DNA of 64,000 bases from contig NZ_WOSY01000001.1 in the NCBI RefSeq assembly GCF_011516755.1, forward strand, positions 1 through 64,000, in the 5' to 3' direction. The DNA is from Acetobacter conturbans (lineage in GTDB: Bacteria > Pseudomonadota > Alphaproteobacteria > Acetobacterales > Acetobacteraceae). This document shows positions 49,086-58,680 of the stretch, piece after piece. How positions within the stretch are numbered: position 1 is the stretch's first letter; each line of letters starts with the position of its first letter. The notes under the pieces are model-generated. The model searched no databases and was not told the origin of the DNA. It saw only the letters and a program-made list of their open reading frames with translations. The position numbers were made by a program, and so were the translations under genes.

Positions 49086-50219
49086 TTACGACTGCTTTTC
49101 CAGACGCCATTCCGGGAACTGGTCGGGATGCAGCACGCGCTCGGCAATTTCGCTCCATTCGGGGATATCGACGGAAACCGGGTCCTTGTAGAGCAGCGCT
49201 GCGGTGATGGCGGCCTTGATGGAGGTGGGATCGCCGGGCTTGTATCCAAATCGGCTGGGCATGCCACCGACGGCGAATTGCGGGCAGACGGCTGGTTTTC
49301 CGAAATAGGCGAACTGGCGCAATTTCATGGATGTATCGAGCAGATAGGCGGGGGTGTCATTGTCGCGGTAGGGGGCGACACCGATTGTCATATGCGCGAG
49401 CCAGCCGAGGGTTTCCTCGAAGGGCATTTCGTCGTGGATGATGATGTTCTGTCTTTTCGTGACCCCGCTGGCAGCGGGGCCGGCGCCGATGACATAGAAG
49501 TCCAGATTGGGGAAAAGCGGTGCTGCGATGTTGAAGAACGAGGCATCGAAGAGCATGGAGCCCACGGACACGCAGGTTTTTCTTTCCCCTGTCATGGGAG
49601 AGGGGCGCGGGGTGTCCATCACGGCCTTGTTGATGCCGTGGGGTGCGAGGATGGCGGTTTTTCCGTGTGGCATTCCTTCCAGCAGCAGCCGGGAGGGGAG
49701 ACGGATGGTGTCGATGGACTCGAAGTTCCTGATAAATGACCGCTGGATGGTTTCGGCGGCACCGATTGTTGTCAGGTCATCGGCGGCCCAGTAGACGATG
49801 CGGGCCTTTGGGTTCAGTTTTTTGACCACGCCGATATAGACGGCGGCCATGCCTGATTCGATGAAGACCTGATCGGCTTCCCTGATCCATTTCCTGAGGA
49901 CGGGGGTCATCAGGCGTGTGTAGATCTGGAACATTCCCTCTTCTGCGAAGCGCAGTTTACGGTTTTTCAGGCGGAAGGGGTGCCAGAGGTTTCTCTGGAG
50001 ATAGCATTCGACGCCGTCGATGATTTCCACATGATTGGCTCTGTCGACCAGGTCCATGCGTGTATCGCCACGATGTTCCGAGAGGCGGCTCATTCCGACG
50101 GAATAGAACCGGGTGCGGCCCCGTTTTGCGAGTTCCTCGGTCATGAAATGGACGCACGTCTTACGGCGTGATCGGAAATCATGAACAGACAAGAACAGGA
50201 AATTTTCCATGTGAGGCAC
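49086..50219 (-). CDS. GumK/AceK-like glucuronosyltransferase (GT70)
   Basis: This membrane-associated enzyme family transfers glucuronic acid from UDP-glucuronate to a lipid-linked mannose-containing intermediate in xanthan or acetan synthesis. The 377 residues resemble GumK along the whole length: FLSVHDFRSRRKTCVHFMTEELAKRGRTRFYS, GVECYLQRNLWHPF, FESG replaced by FIESGMAAVYIGVVKKLNP, VSVGSMLFDASFF and YLLDTSMKLRQFAYFGKPAVCP, then SRFGYKPGD. No other exopolysaccharide genes adjoin it. It converges on the S41 peptidase gene. The 600 bases upstream hold no clear gene. Confidence 0.85.
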   Translation of the reverse strand: MPHMENFLFLSVHDFRSRRKTCVHFMTEELAKRGRTRFYSVGMSRLSEHRGDTRMDLVDRANHVEIIDGVECYLQRNLWHPFRLKNRKLRFAEEGMFQIYTRLMTPVLRKWIREADQVFIESGMAAVYIGVVKKLNPKARIVYWAADDLTTIGAAETIQRSFIRNFESIDTIRLPSRLLLEGMPHGKTAILAPHGINKAVMDTPRPSPMTGERKTCVSVGSMLFDASFFNIAAPLFPNLDFYVIGAGPAASGVTKRQNIIIHDEMPFEETLGWLAHMTIGVAPYRDNDTPAYLLDTSMKLRQFAYFGKPAVCPQFAVGGMPSRFGYKPGDPTSIKAAITAALLYKDPVSVDIPEWSEIAERVLHPDQFPEWRLEKQS

Positions 50220-50757
50220 TCGGTCTCCGCAGTGACGGTTAATGCGTGGTTACATTACGGTGTTTGCCGTCATCCCCACGCTATAGAGGTCCCAATATCG
50301 GGCAAAAATGCAGCATGTGGTGTGAGAGCGAAAACATCGGGTTCAGTTACAAACCGATCCGCACAAGTGGAAACGCTCCTGCTTCATGAGGGTGCAGGAG
50401 TTGCTGCGCGAAATTTTCGGGTTTGATCCGCAGCGGGGCGTTGCGCTCGATTTTGTGGTGCAGGCTGGGTTGGGAAAATCTGTTTTCAGGACCGTTGTTT
50501 GCGGGAAGCAGTCCGCGCGGCTGAAAAATCCGGGAAGGAACCCAGTCTATCGTCTCGTCCCGTGGGAGGCGGCATCGCAAACCCTCATTCCGAACATCGT
50601 GTTCGCTGTCAGAGACTGATTAAAGCAACCAGTTTGTGACAAAGTATCTCTAGACAATCCCTTAACGGGTTGGGAGTCAAGGCTGAGGGTTTGGGTGCTG
50701 TCGTTTTTCAGATATTTCCCTGTTAATTTTTCATTTCTCATAATGTCGAATTGTGAG
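50220..50757. other. Intergenic region, no supported gene
   Basis: About 540 bases between the GumK-like start and the rsfS terminator. A 77-codon plus-strand frame at 50386-50619 (RVQELLREIFGFDPQRGVALDF ...) has no recognised relatives and no convincing ribosome site, so it is not called. The GumK-like promoter should lie near 50220-50320. Confidence 0.4.
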
Positions 50758-50790
50758 CACAAAAAAAGGGGATGACTGGATCATCCCCTT
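50758..50790 (-). terminator. Rho-independent terminator after nadD-rsfS
   Basis: AAGGGGATGA (50766-50775) and TCATCCCCTT (50781-50790) form a perfect 10-base stem with a five-base loop. On the minus strand it is followed by seven T. It lies 28 bases after the rsfS stop and ends the rplY-to-rsfS gene series. Confidence 0.9.
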
Positions 50791-50817
50791 CCCTTCCACT
50801 TTTCTCTGACGACAGGC

Positions 50818-52053
50818 TCAGAGAGAGGTGATGTTTTCCTCGTTGGTATCGTCTAAATCGGCGCCCCACATCTCTTCAAGGCCGTAGAGCGCGCGGGCTT
50901 CGGCCTTGAAGAGGTGGATGACGATGTCGCCGGCGTCGATCAGCACCCAGTCCGAACCGTTGGCGCCTTCGATGAGGAGGCGTTTGAGGCCGACCTCTTT
51001 CAGCTTGCGCTCGATATGCTGGGCCATGGCGGCGATCTGGCGATCGGCGACGCCGGTGGCGATGACCATGCGATCGGCGAAGGAGGCGCGTCCCGTCAGG
51101 TTGATGACGACGATATCTTCGCCTTTGTCGTCATCGATGCTCTCGGTGATGATCTTGAGGTATTTCTCAAGTTGATCGGCCGGGGCATGCGGGCGCTTCT
51201 TGGTCTCCTTGGTGGGACCGGCGGCGGCGGCTTTCTTGCGGGGCGTTCCGGGGGCCTTGGCGACTTCGGCGAGGCTCGGGTCTACCGGCTTTGGAGTTTT
51301 GGCCTTGGGTGCGGCCTTCGTCGCGCCGGTTTTCGCCTTGGCGGCGGGGCGGCGTTCGGTCTCCATATCGGTGGGGGGCTTTCTGGCTATGACCGTGTCT
51401 CCTGCCGGGTGGCTTGCCCGATCTGTACGGAATAAGGATTCTGTGATTCCTGCGCGACGCAGGGCTGTTGCCGATATACCGTTTTGCGGGCCGGGAAGAA
51501 AAGCCCAGACTGGCGGGGTTTTCGTGGGAAGTTGCCTAATTCTGCTCACGGGCAGGCGACTGTGGCTCAAACGTGTCGCGATTTTGCCGTGGAGGGCGGC
51601 TGCATTGCTTCCGGGGCGGGGCATAACGGCGAGTGGCACCTCGTGGATGAAGGTTTTCCAGCGATGCCAGCGGGGCAGTTCGGCGAACACGTCGGTGCCC
51701 ATGAGCCAGACGAAGCGGGCGCGTGGGAAGCGGCGTTTGAGGGCGCGCATTGTATCGGAGGCGTAGCGGGTGCCTATGCGAGCCTCGATGTCGGTTGGGA
51801 TCAGGCGGCGGTCGGTGGCGAGTTGTTCGACGGTGGCGAGGCGCTGGCGGAACGGGGCCATGCCTTTCTGGGGTTTCAGGGGGTTTCCGGGGGAGACCAT
51901 GAGCCAGACCTGATCGAGTCCGAGCAGGTGCAGGGCGCGGAGGGCGATCTGGATATGCCCTTCGTGCGCGGGATTGAACGATCCGCCGAGGAGGCCGATG
52001 CGTGTTGTGCGGCGGTCTCCCCGGATAGGAATGGTGTCGTGGTGAGACGGCAT
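50818..52053 (-). CDS. nadD-rsfS: NadD-RsfS fusion: nicotinate-nucleotide adenylyltransferase / ribosome silencing factor
   Basis: One open frame of 411 residues carries two proteins usually encoded apart. Residues 16-205 are NadD, which makes nicotinate adenine dinucleotide: GLLGGSFNPAHEGHIQIA (the HxGH nucleotide motif appears as HEGH), WLMGTDVFAELPRWHRW, and NGISATALRRAG (ISxTxxR). Residues 230-290 form an Ala/Lys/Pro-rich linker. Residues 290-411 are RsfS (RsfA/Iojap), which binds L14 and blocks subunit joining: EDIVVINLTGRASFADRMVIATGVADRQIAAMAQHI. An internal ATG at 51366 could start RsfS alone, but the nearest AGGAGA lies about 35 bases upstream, too far. It follows proA by 24 bases. 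Confidence 0.88.
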   Translation of the reverse strand: MPSHHDTIPIRGDRRTTRIGLLGGSFNPAHEGHIQIALRALHLLGLDQVWLMVSPGNPLKPQKGMAPFRQRLATVEQLATDRRLIPTDIEARIGTRYASDTMRALKRRFPRARFVWLMGTDVFAELPRWHRWKTFIHEVPLAVMPRPGSNAAALHGKIATRLSHSRLPVSRIRQLPTKTPPVWAFLPGPQNGISATALRRAGITESLFRTDRASHPAGDTVIARKPPTDMETERRPAAKAKTGATKAAPKAKTPKPVDPSLAEVAKAPGTPRKKAAAAGPTKETKKRPHAPADQLEKYLKIITESIDDDKGEDIVVINLTGRASFADRMVIATGVADRQIAAMAQHIERKLKEVGLKRLLIEGANGSDWVLIDAGDIVIHLFKAEARALYGLEEMWGADLDDTNEENITSL

Positions 52054-52077
52054 TATGCGGGTTGGGCGCGCCCCGGC

Positions 52078-53349
52078 TTATGGCCGGGTCTGGCCGGTGC
52101 CGAGGACCTCGTAACGGAAGGTCGTGAGCTGTTCGAGGCCGACGGGGCCGCGGGCGTGGATGCGTCCGGTAGCGATGCCTATTTCCGCGCCGAAGCCGAA
52201 CTCGCCACCGTCGCAGAACTGGGTGGAGGCGTTCCACATGACGACGGCGCTGTCGGTGCCGTTGAGGAAGCGGGTGGCGATGGCTTCGTCGGAGGTGATG
52301 ATGGCCTCGGTGTGACCGCTGCCGTAACGGGCGATGTGGGCGAGGGCTGACTCCACGCCGTCCACGACGACGATGGAGAGGATCGCGTCGAGCCACTCGG
52401 TGGCGAAGTCCTGGTCGGCGGCGGGTTCGAGGCCGGGAACGATGTGACGGGCGCGGGCATCGGCGCGGAAGTCGCAGCCGAGTTCGCGGAGGTCGCTGAT
52501 GATTTCGGGCAGCAGCGTCGGCGCGATGGCGCTGTCGATCAGCAGGGTTTCGGTGGCGCCGCAGATGCCGGGGCGGCGCATCTTGGCGTTGGCGAGGACG
52601 CGGCGGGCCATCTGGGGCTCTGCGGCGGCGTGGATGTAGGTGTGGCAGAGGCCCTCGGCGTGGGCGAGGACGGGGATGCGGGCATCGTTCTGGACGCGCT
52701 CGACGAGGGACTTGCCGCCACGGGGGATGATGAGGTCGATCAGGCCGGAGGCGGCGAGCATGTCGGCGACGTGCTTGCGGTCGGCGCTGGGTGCGACCTG
52801 CACGGCGTCCACGGGCAGGCCGGCGGCTTCGAGACCGGCGGCCATCGCGGCATGGATGGCCTGGGCGGAGTGGAAGCTTTCGGAGCCGCCGCGCAGGATG
52901 ACGGCGTTGCCGGACTTGATGCAGAGTCCTGCAGCGTCCGCGCCGACGTTGGGTCGGCTTTCATAGATGACGCCGAGGACACCGATGGGGGTGGCGACGC
53001 GGCGGATTTTCAGGCCGTTGGGGCGTGACCATTCGCTGAGGATGCGTCCGACGGGATCGGACAGGTCCGCCATGTCTTCCAGCCCTTTGGCCATGTTCTC
53101 GACGCGTTCGGGCGTGAGGGTCAGGCGGTCACGGAAGGCGTCGCTGCCGGTGTAGGCGGCGAGGTCTTTCGCGTTGGCTTCGAGGATGGCGGCCTGCCGT
53201 TCGCGCACGGCGCTGGCGGCGGCCCAGAGGGCCTTGTCGCGGATGGCGGTTGGGGACTGGGCCAGCGTCCGCGCTGCGATCCGCGCGGCCCGGGCCATGC
53301 CCGCGATCGCGTTGGATTCTGTCGCTTCCGCCTTCATGCTGGCGCTCAT
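52078..53349 (-). CDS. proA: Gamma-glutamyl phosphate reductase
   Basis: ProA reduces gamma-glutamyl phosphate to glutamate semialdehyde in proline synthesis. The 423 residues contain RVATPIGVLGVIYESRPNVGADAAGLCIKSGNAVILRGGSE (NADPH site), IPRGGKSLVE, and the catalytic Cys in MRRPGICGATETLLID. GFGAEIGIATGRIHARGPVGLEQLTTFRYEV closes the fold. proB is not nearby. It lies between ychF and nadD-rsfS in the same direction. Confidence 0.96.
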   Translation of the reverse strand: MSASMKAEATESNAIAGMARAARIAARTLAQSPTAIRDKALWAAASAVRERQAAILEANAKDLAAYTGSDAFRDRLTLTPERVENMAKGLEDMADLSDPVGRILSEWSRPNGLKIRRVATPIGVLGVIYESRPNVGADAAGLCIKSGNAVILRGGSESFHSAQAIHAAMAAGLEAAGLPVDAVQVAPSADRKHVADMLAASGLIDLIIPRGGKSLVERVQNDARIPVLAHAEGLCHTYIHAAAEPQMARRVLANAKMRRPGICGATETLLIDSAIAPTLLPEIISDLRELGCDFRADARARHIVPGLEPAADQDFATEWLDAILSIVVVDGVESALAHIARYGSGHTEAIITSDEAIATRFLNGTDSAVVMWNASTQFCDGGEFGFGAEIGIATGRIHARGPVGLEQLTTFRYEVLGTGQTRP

Positions 53350-53403
53350 TTCTGGTCCCCTGTCCTCTTCTTCTGTGTGCTGTGTGTATGTGCTGTCTGT
53401 GTA

Positions 53404-54498
53404 TCAGACGTTGAAACGGAATAGCAGCACGTCACCATCCTGCACGATATAGTCGCGGCCTTCGACACGCATCTTGCCTGCTTCCTTGGCGCCTGCTTCA
53501 CCGTTGTACTTCACATAATCGTCATAGGCGGTGGTTTCGCAGGCGATGAAGCCACGTTCGAAGTCGTTATGGATGACGGCGGCGGCCTGCGGGGCCTTGG
53601 TGCCAGCCGTGATGGTCCATGCGCGGGTCTCTTTCGGGCCGACGGTGAAGTATGTCTTCAGGCCGAGCAGCTTGTATCCTGCGGCGATGACGCGGTCGAG
53701 GCCGCTGTCGGACAGGCCGAGCCCTTCGAGGAACTCTTTCTGGTCTTCCTGCGGGAGCTGGCTGACTTCGGCTTCGATGGCGGCGGAGACGATGACGCAG
53801 GCGGCGCCTTCGGCCGTGGCACGGGCCTGCACGGCTTCGGAGAGCTTGTTGCCGGTTGCGGCGGAGGCTTCCTCTACGTTGCAGACATAGAGCACCGGCT
53901 TGGTGGTCATGAGCTGCAGGCGGTCGGCGATGAGTTCCTTGCCTTCCGGGACGGCGGTGCGCGCGGGTCTGCCTTCACGGAGGGCTGCGACCAGCGGTTC
54001 CATCACTTCGACCTGCGCCTGTGCGTCGCGGTCGTTGGAGCGGGCTTTTTTCTGGAGCGGAACGATGCGCTTTTCGAGGGAGTCGAGGTCGGCGAGCATC
54101 AGCTCGGTCTCGATGATCTCGGCGTCACGGATGGGATCGACGCCGCCTTCGACGTGGGTGACGTCATCGTCCTCGAAGCAGCGGAGGACGTGGATGATGG
54201 CGTCCACTTCGCGGATATTGGCGAGGAACTGGTTGCCGAGCCCTTCGCCGCGCGATGCGCCGCGCACGAGGCCTGCGATATCGACGAATTCGAGGCTGGT
54301 GGGCAGGATTCGCTGTGACTTGCCTATGCGGGAGAGTTCGGCGAGGCGCGGATCGGGCACGGCGACGCGGCCGACATTCGGCTCGATGGTGCAGAACGGA
54401 TAGTTCGCGGCCTGAGCCGAGGCGGTGGCTGTCAGGGCGTTGAACAGGGTGGATTTGCCGACGTTGGGCAGTCCGACGATGCCGCAGTTGAAGCCCAT
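53404..54498 (-). CDS. ychF: Redox-regulated ATPase YchF (OBG family)
   Basis: YchF is a universally conserved P-loop protein that prefers ATP and associates with ribosomes. The start [25 protein letters not shown] at 54498 gives 364 residues, the usual size. The G1 motif GLPNVGKST is followed by FVDIAGLVRGASRGEGLGNQFLANIREVDAI (G3) and a C-terminal TGS domain (TYFTVGPKETRAWTI ... VKYNGEAGAKEAGKMRVEGRDYIVQDGDVLLFRFNV). Its start codon shares one base with the pth stop. A longer upstream extension is Arg/Pro-rich pth antisense-like sequence and is rejected. Confidence 0.96.
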   Translation of the reverse strand: MGFNCGIVGLPNVGKSTLFNALTATASAQAANYPFCTIEPNVGRVAVPDPRLAELSRIGKSQRILPTSLEFVDIAGLVRGASRGEGLGNQFLANIREVDAIIHVLRCFEDDDVTHVEGGVDPIRDAEIIETELMLADLDSLEKRIVPLQKKARSNDRDAQAQVEVMEPLVAALREGRPARTAVPEGKELIADRLQLMTTKPVLYVCNVEEASAATGNKLSEAVQARATAEGAACVIVSAAIEAEVSQLPQEDQKEFLEGLGLSDSGLDRVIAAGYKLLGLKTYFTVGPKETRAWTITAGTKAPQAAAVIHNDFERGFIACETTAYDDYVKYNGEAGAKEAGKMRVEGRDYIVQDGDVLLFRFNV

Positions 54499-55136
54499 CA
54501 GTCTGTCACTCCTGTCTGCCCTGCCTTCTGGCCGGGAATTGTTGGTTTGGGGCTGTTCGATGTGAGCAGCGCGATGCGTGTCATGCAGTCTTCGCGCTGG
54601 CCTGCGGCGAGCAGCGGGGCTGTGTCGGCGACGGCGTCCAGCAGGTCTTCGAGCCAGGGCTGGTCGGCCTTGGCGAAGTCTCCGAGGACCCATCCGTGGA
54701 CGCGTTCCTTCGAACCGGGGTGTCCGATACCGAGGCGCACGCGCCAGTAATCCTGTGTTCCGAGCTGTCTGTCGGTTGAGCGCAGGCCGTTGTGGCCGGC
54801 GGCTCCCCCACCCTTCTTGATGCGGACCTTGCCTGCGACGAGGTCGAGTTCGTCATGGAAGACGGTGATGGCATCGGGGGGGATTTTGTAGAATGCGGCG
54901 GCGTCGCGGATGCTGTCGCCGGATGCATTCATGTAGGTCATCGGCTTGAGGAGCAGCAATTTGCTGTTGCCGATCCTGCCTTCCGCGATTTCGCCGCGGA
55001 AGCGCTTACGCCACGGCGAGAAGCCGTGGCGGGTCGCGATGGAGTCGACCGCCATGAAGCCGATATTGTGGCGGTTGTGGCTCATGGATGTCTCGGGGTT
55101 GCCGAGACCGGCCCAGAGCTGGATCGCCGGTTGCAT
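54498..55136 (-). CDS. pth: Peptidyl-tRNA hydrolase
   Basis: Pth recycles tRNA from peptidyl-tRNA that dropped off ribosomes. The N-terminal [25 protein letters not shown] has the catalytic His (RHN), VFHDELDL holds the conserved Asp, and [19 protein letters not shown] the substrate-binding loop. [19 protein letters not shown] is also conserved. Its 212 residues are about 15 more than usual, from a C-terminal tail. It lies between rplY and ychF, a common bacterial arrangement. Confidence 0.96.
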   Translation of the reverse strand: MQPAIQLWAGLGNPETSMSHNRHNIGFMAVDSIATRHGFSPWRKRFRGEIAEGRIGNSKLLLLKPMTYMNASGDSIRDAAAFYKIPPDAITVFHDELDLVAGKVRIKKGGGAAGHNGLRSTDRQLGTQDYWRVRLGIGHPGSKERVHGWVLGDFAKADQPWLEDLLDAVADTAPLLAAGQREDCMTRIALLTSNSPKPTIPGQKAGQTGVTD

Positions 55137-55186
55137 GGCGGTCTATCCCGAGGCCGGAGGATGAACCTCCGACCGGCCGGGCCTCC

Positions 55187-55807
55187 TTACTTCTTTTCTT
55201 CTGTGGCAGCGGCCGGGGCCACTTCGTCCTCGGCATCGACGGTCGGAGCCGCGACGGTTGCGACGACGAAGTTCGGGGTCTGGAGGACCGGGGTGACGCC
55301 CTCGGTGCCCTTCAGGTCATCCCAGCGGACGTTGTCGTTGATGTCCAGCGCGGAGATATCGGCGGTGAAGACCTCGGGGATGTTTTCCGGGTCGACCGTG
55401 ATTTCGATCGTGTGACGCACGACGTTCAGCACGCCACCGCGCTTGATGCCGGGGGATACCTCTTCGCCTTCGATGTGGACGGCGACTTCGACGTGGACCT
55501 TGTGGCCCGGCGCGAGGCGCTGGTAATCGACGTGGATCGGGGCATCGGTGACCGGGTGGAACTGCAGGTCGCGCATGAGGGCGCGCTCGGAGACGTCACC
55601 GGCCTTCACTTCGTAGACGTGCGAGCGCCAGCCGGGCTTATGCAGTTCGCGCATGATGATGCGGGGGTCGAGGGCGATGAGGACCGCCTCTTTTTTCGCG
55701 CCGTAGATGACGGCCGGAACGAGGCCCTCACGACGAGTTGCGCGCGCTGCCCCCTTACCAGCCTTCGCGCGCAGGGTTGCTTCAATCGGAATCAGTTTCG
55801 TCGCCAC
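55187..55807 (-). CDS. rplY: 50S ribosomal protein L25/general stress protein Ctc
   Basis: L25 binds 5S rRNA. The 206 residues form the long Ctc type: an N-terminal beta-barrel domain ([32 protein letters not shown]) and a TL5 C-terminal domain ([41 protein letters not shown]). An Ala/Glu-rich tail follows ([17 protein letters not shown]). It starts the minus-strand unit rplY-pth-ychF-proA-nadD-rsfS. Confidence 0.95.
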   Translation of the reverse strand: MATKLIPIEATLRAKAGKGAARATRREGLVPAVIYGAKKEAVLIALDPRIIMRELHKPGWRSHVYEVKAGDVSERALMRDLQFHPVTDAPIHVDYQRLAPGHKVHVEVAVHIEGEEVSPGIKRGGVLNVVRHTIEITVDPENIPEVFTADISALDINDNVRWDDLKGTEGVTPVLQTPNFVVATVAAPTVDAEDEVAPAAATEEKK

Positions 55808-56003
55808 TTTATGAACTCCTGAGTATGCGAACGCACGCCGGCCTCCAGGGGTGCCGACGCGAAGGCGGGCTCTTTAGCGGAAAACACGGTGCGACGCAAC
55901 GCATCTGACGGTGCTGCGCTGCGGTCCGGGCGGTTGTTGCGTGTCACTGGCTGTCATCCGGCAGAATGGCGTGCTGTGTGATCGGCTTTCCGCATCCGGC
56001 GTG

Positions 56004-56474
56004 TCAGTAGCCCTGACCGGAGTAGCCCTGCTGATTGTAATAGCCCGGCTGGGTCGTGGTCGGCTGGGTGGCGACGGGCTGTCCGTTATAGGTGCGGGGA
56101 TAGCCGGTCTGCTGTGGCGGGGCTGTGTAGGTGCGCGGGTATCCCTGCTGCTGGGCGGGGTAGTATCCCTGTTGTTGCTGGGGCACGGCGGCCTGGGGCT
56201 GCTGGTATCCCTGCGTATATCCGCTTGAGGGGCGGTTTGGCGTTGTCACTGCACCGGTTCCTGCGCCGAGGAGTCCACCGGCGAGGGCACCGATGATGGC
56301 ACCGCGCCCGCCGCCGGCCACTGCGCCGATGGCAGCGCCTGCGCCGCCGCCGATGAGGGCGCCGTTACCGGCGCGCTGGCCGGGGTTGTAGGGATCGCCG
56401 CAGCCGGTGAGGAGAAGCGTCATGCCGAGTGCTGCTATTCCGCAGGTTTTCTTTGTATTCACGGTATCTTTCAT
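56004..56474 (-). CDS. Glycine-zipper lipoprotein (first of a pair)
   Basis: A 156-residue predicted outer-membrane lipoprotein. A hydrophobic signal ends in LLLTGC (lipobox, Cys at about residue 25). A glycine-zipper stretch follows (AGNGALIGGGAGAAIGAVAGG and on to residue 82), able to form a membrane helix pair. The C-terminal half is rich in Gln, Tyr, Pro and Thr (QGYxxQQQ units). It shares the GDPYNPxxRAGxGALIG start of the mature protein with the neighbour at 56590-56883, so they are paralogues. Function unknown. Confidence 0.75.
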   Translation of the reverse strand: MKDTVNTKKTCGIAALGMTLLLTGCGDPYNPGQRAGNGALIGGGAGAAIGAVAGGGRGAIIGALAGGLLGAGTGAVTTPNRPSSGYTQGYQQPQAAVPQQQQGYYPAQQQGYPRTYTAPPQQTGYPRTYNGQPVATQPTTTQPGYYNQQGYSGQGY

Positions 56475-56589
56475 CCGCTTTTGATGATCCGGACTGAATT
56501 CAGGGCTGAACCAGCCGAGGTTTCCGGAGCCGGGTTATAGGATAAGGCGGGCTACCTTGTCGTCCCCGAAAAGAGCGGGGCATGACGGT

Positions 56590-56883
56590 TCAGCGACCGG
56601 ATGAGCCGGCCCGGTTCGGGGTTGTGGCGGCTCCCACAGCGGCTCCGGTTGCGCCGCCTGCGAGAGCGCCGATCGCAGCACCTCCTCCTCCGCCCGCTAT
56701 CGCGCCGATCGCGGCTCCGCCGCCTGCACCGATGAGAGCGCCGCTGCCCGCGCGGTGGGCGGGGTTGTAGGGATCGCCGCAGCTCGTGAGCAGGCAGAGC
56801 GAGGCGAGTCCTGCGAGGGCGTAAACGGCTTTTGCGTTCCGGCGTCGTGGTCCGGCTTTTGTGTCAGCGTTTCCTGCGACCAT
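56590..56883 (-). CDS. Glycine-zipper lipoprotein (second of a pair)
   Basis: A 97-residue predicted lipoprotein from ATG 56883 (MVAGNADTKAG). It has a basic N-terminus, a hydrophobic signal and lipobox LLTSC, then GDPYNPAHRAGSGALIGAGGG and a repeated Gly/Ala zipper (AIGAIAGGGGGAAIGALAGG). It lacks the Gln-rich tail of its neighbour. An upstream in-frame ATG at 57072 would add 63 residues including a DQTxx repeat and bury the signal sequence, so the shorter form is chosen. The two genes lie in tandem, 115 bases apart. Confidence 0.7.
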   Translation of the reverse strand: MVAGNADTKAGPRRRNAKAVYALAGLASLCLLTSCGDPYNPAHRAGSGALIGAGGGAAIGAIAGGGGGAAIGALAGGATGAAVGAATTPNRAGSSGR

Positions 56884-58453
<1,570 letters not shown>

Positions 58454-58547
58454 CGAAAAATAACCCTGCAAGAGCTGCAACTTTTTGCCTATATACCAGA
58501 AGAAGCCGCGGGCCTTATGAGGCTGGCGAAATAGACTGGGGACGAGG

Positions 58548-58575
58548 CCCCCGGGAAATTGGGGGTTTTCTTGTT
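58548..58575 (+). terminator. Hairpin plus T-rich run between mreB and mreC
   Basis: CCCCC (58548-58552) can pair with GGGGG (58561-58565), followed by TTTTCTTGTT. It could partly end transcription after mreB, keeping MreB levels above those of the downstream genes. The stem is short, so this is tentative. Confidence 0.5.
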
Positions 58576-58680
58576 GGGTGGTTACGGGGTGAGATCTGGC
58601 CGGCATCCCCGGGGCGGGCTGCTGGCGGATAAGGGCTGGCGGGTTCGGGGGTCGTTGATGCTGCGATCGGTGCGGACCTG

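Noticed and set aside
50386-50619. 77-codon plus-strand frame upstream of the GumK-like gene
   Set aside because: No recognised family, no clear ribosome site, and it lies where a promoter region is expected. Kept only as a remark on the intergenic region.
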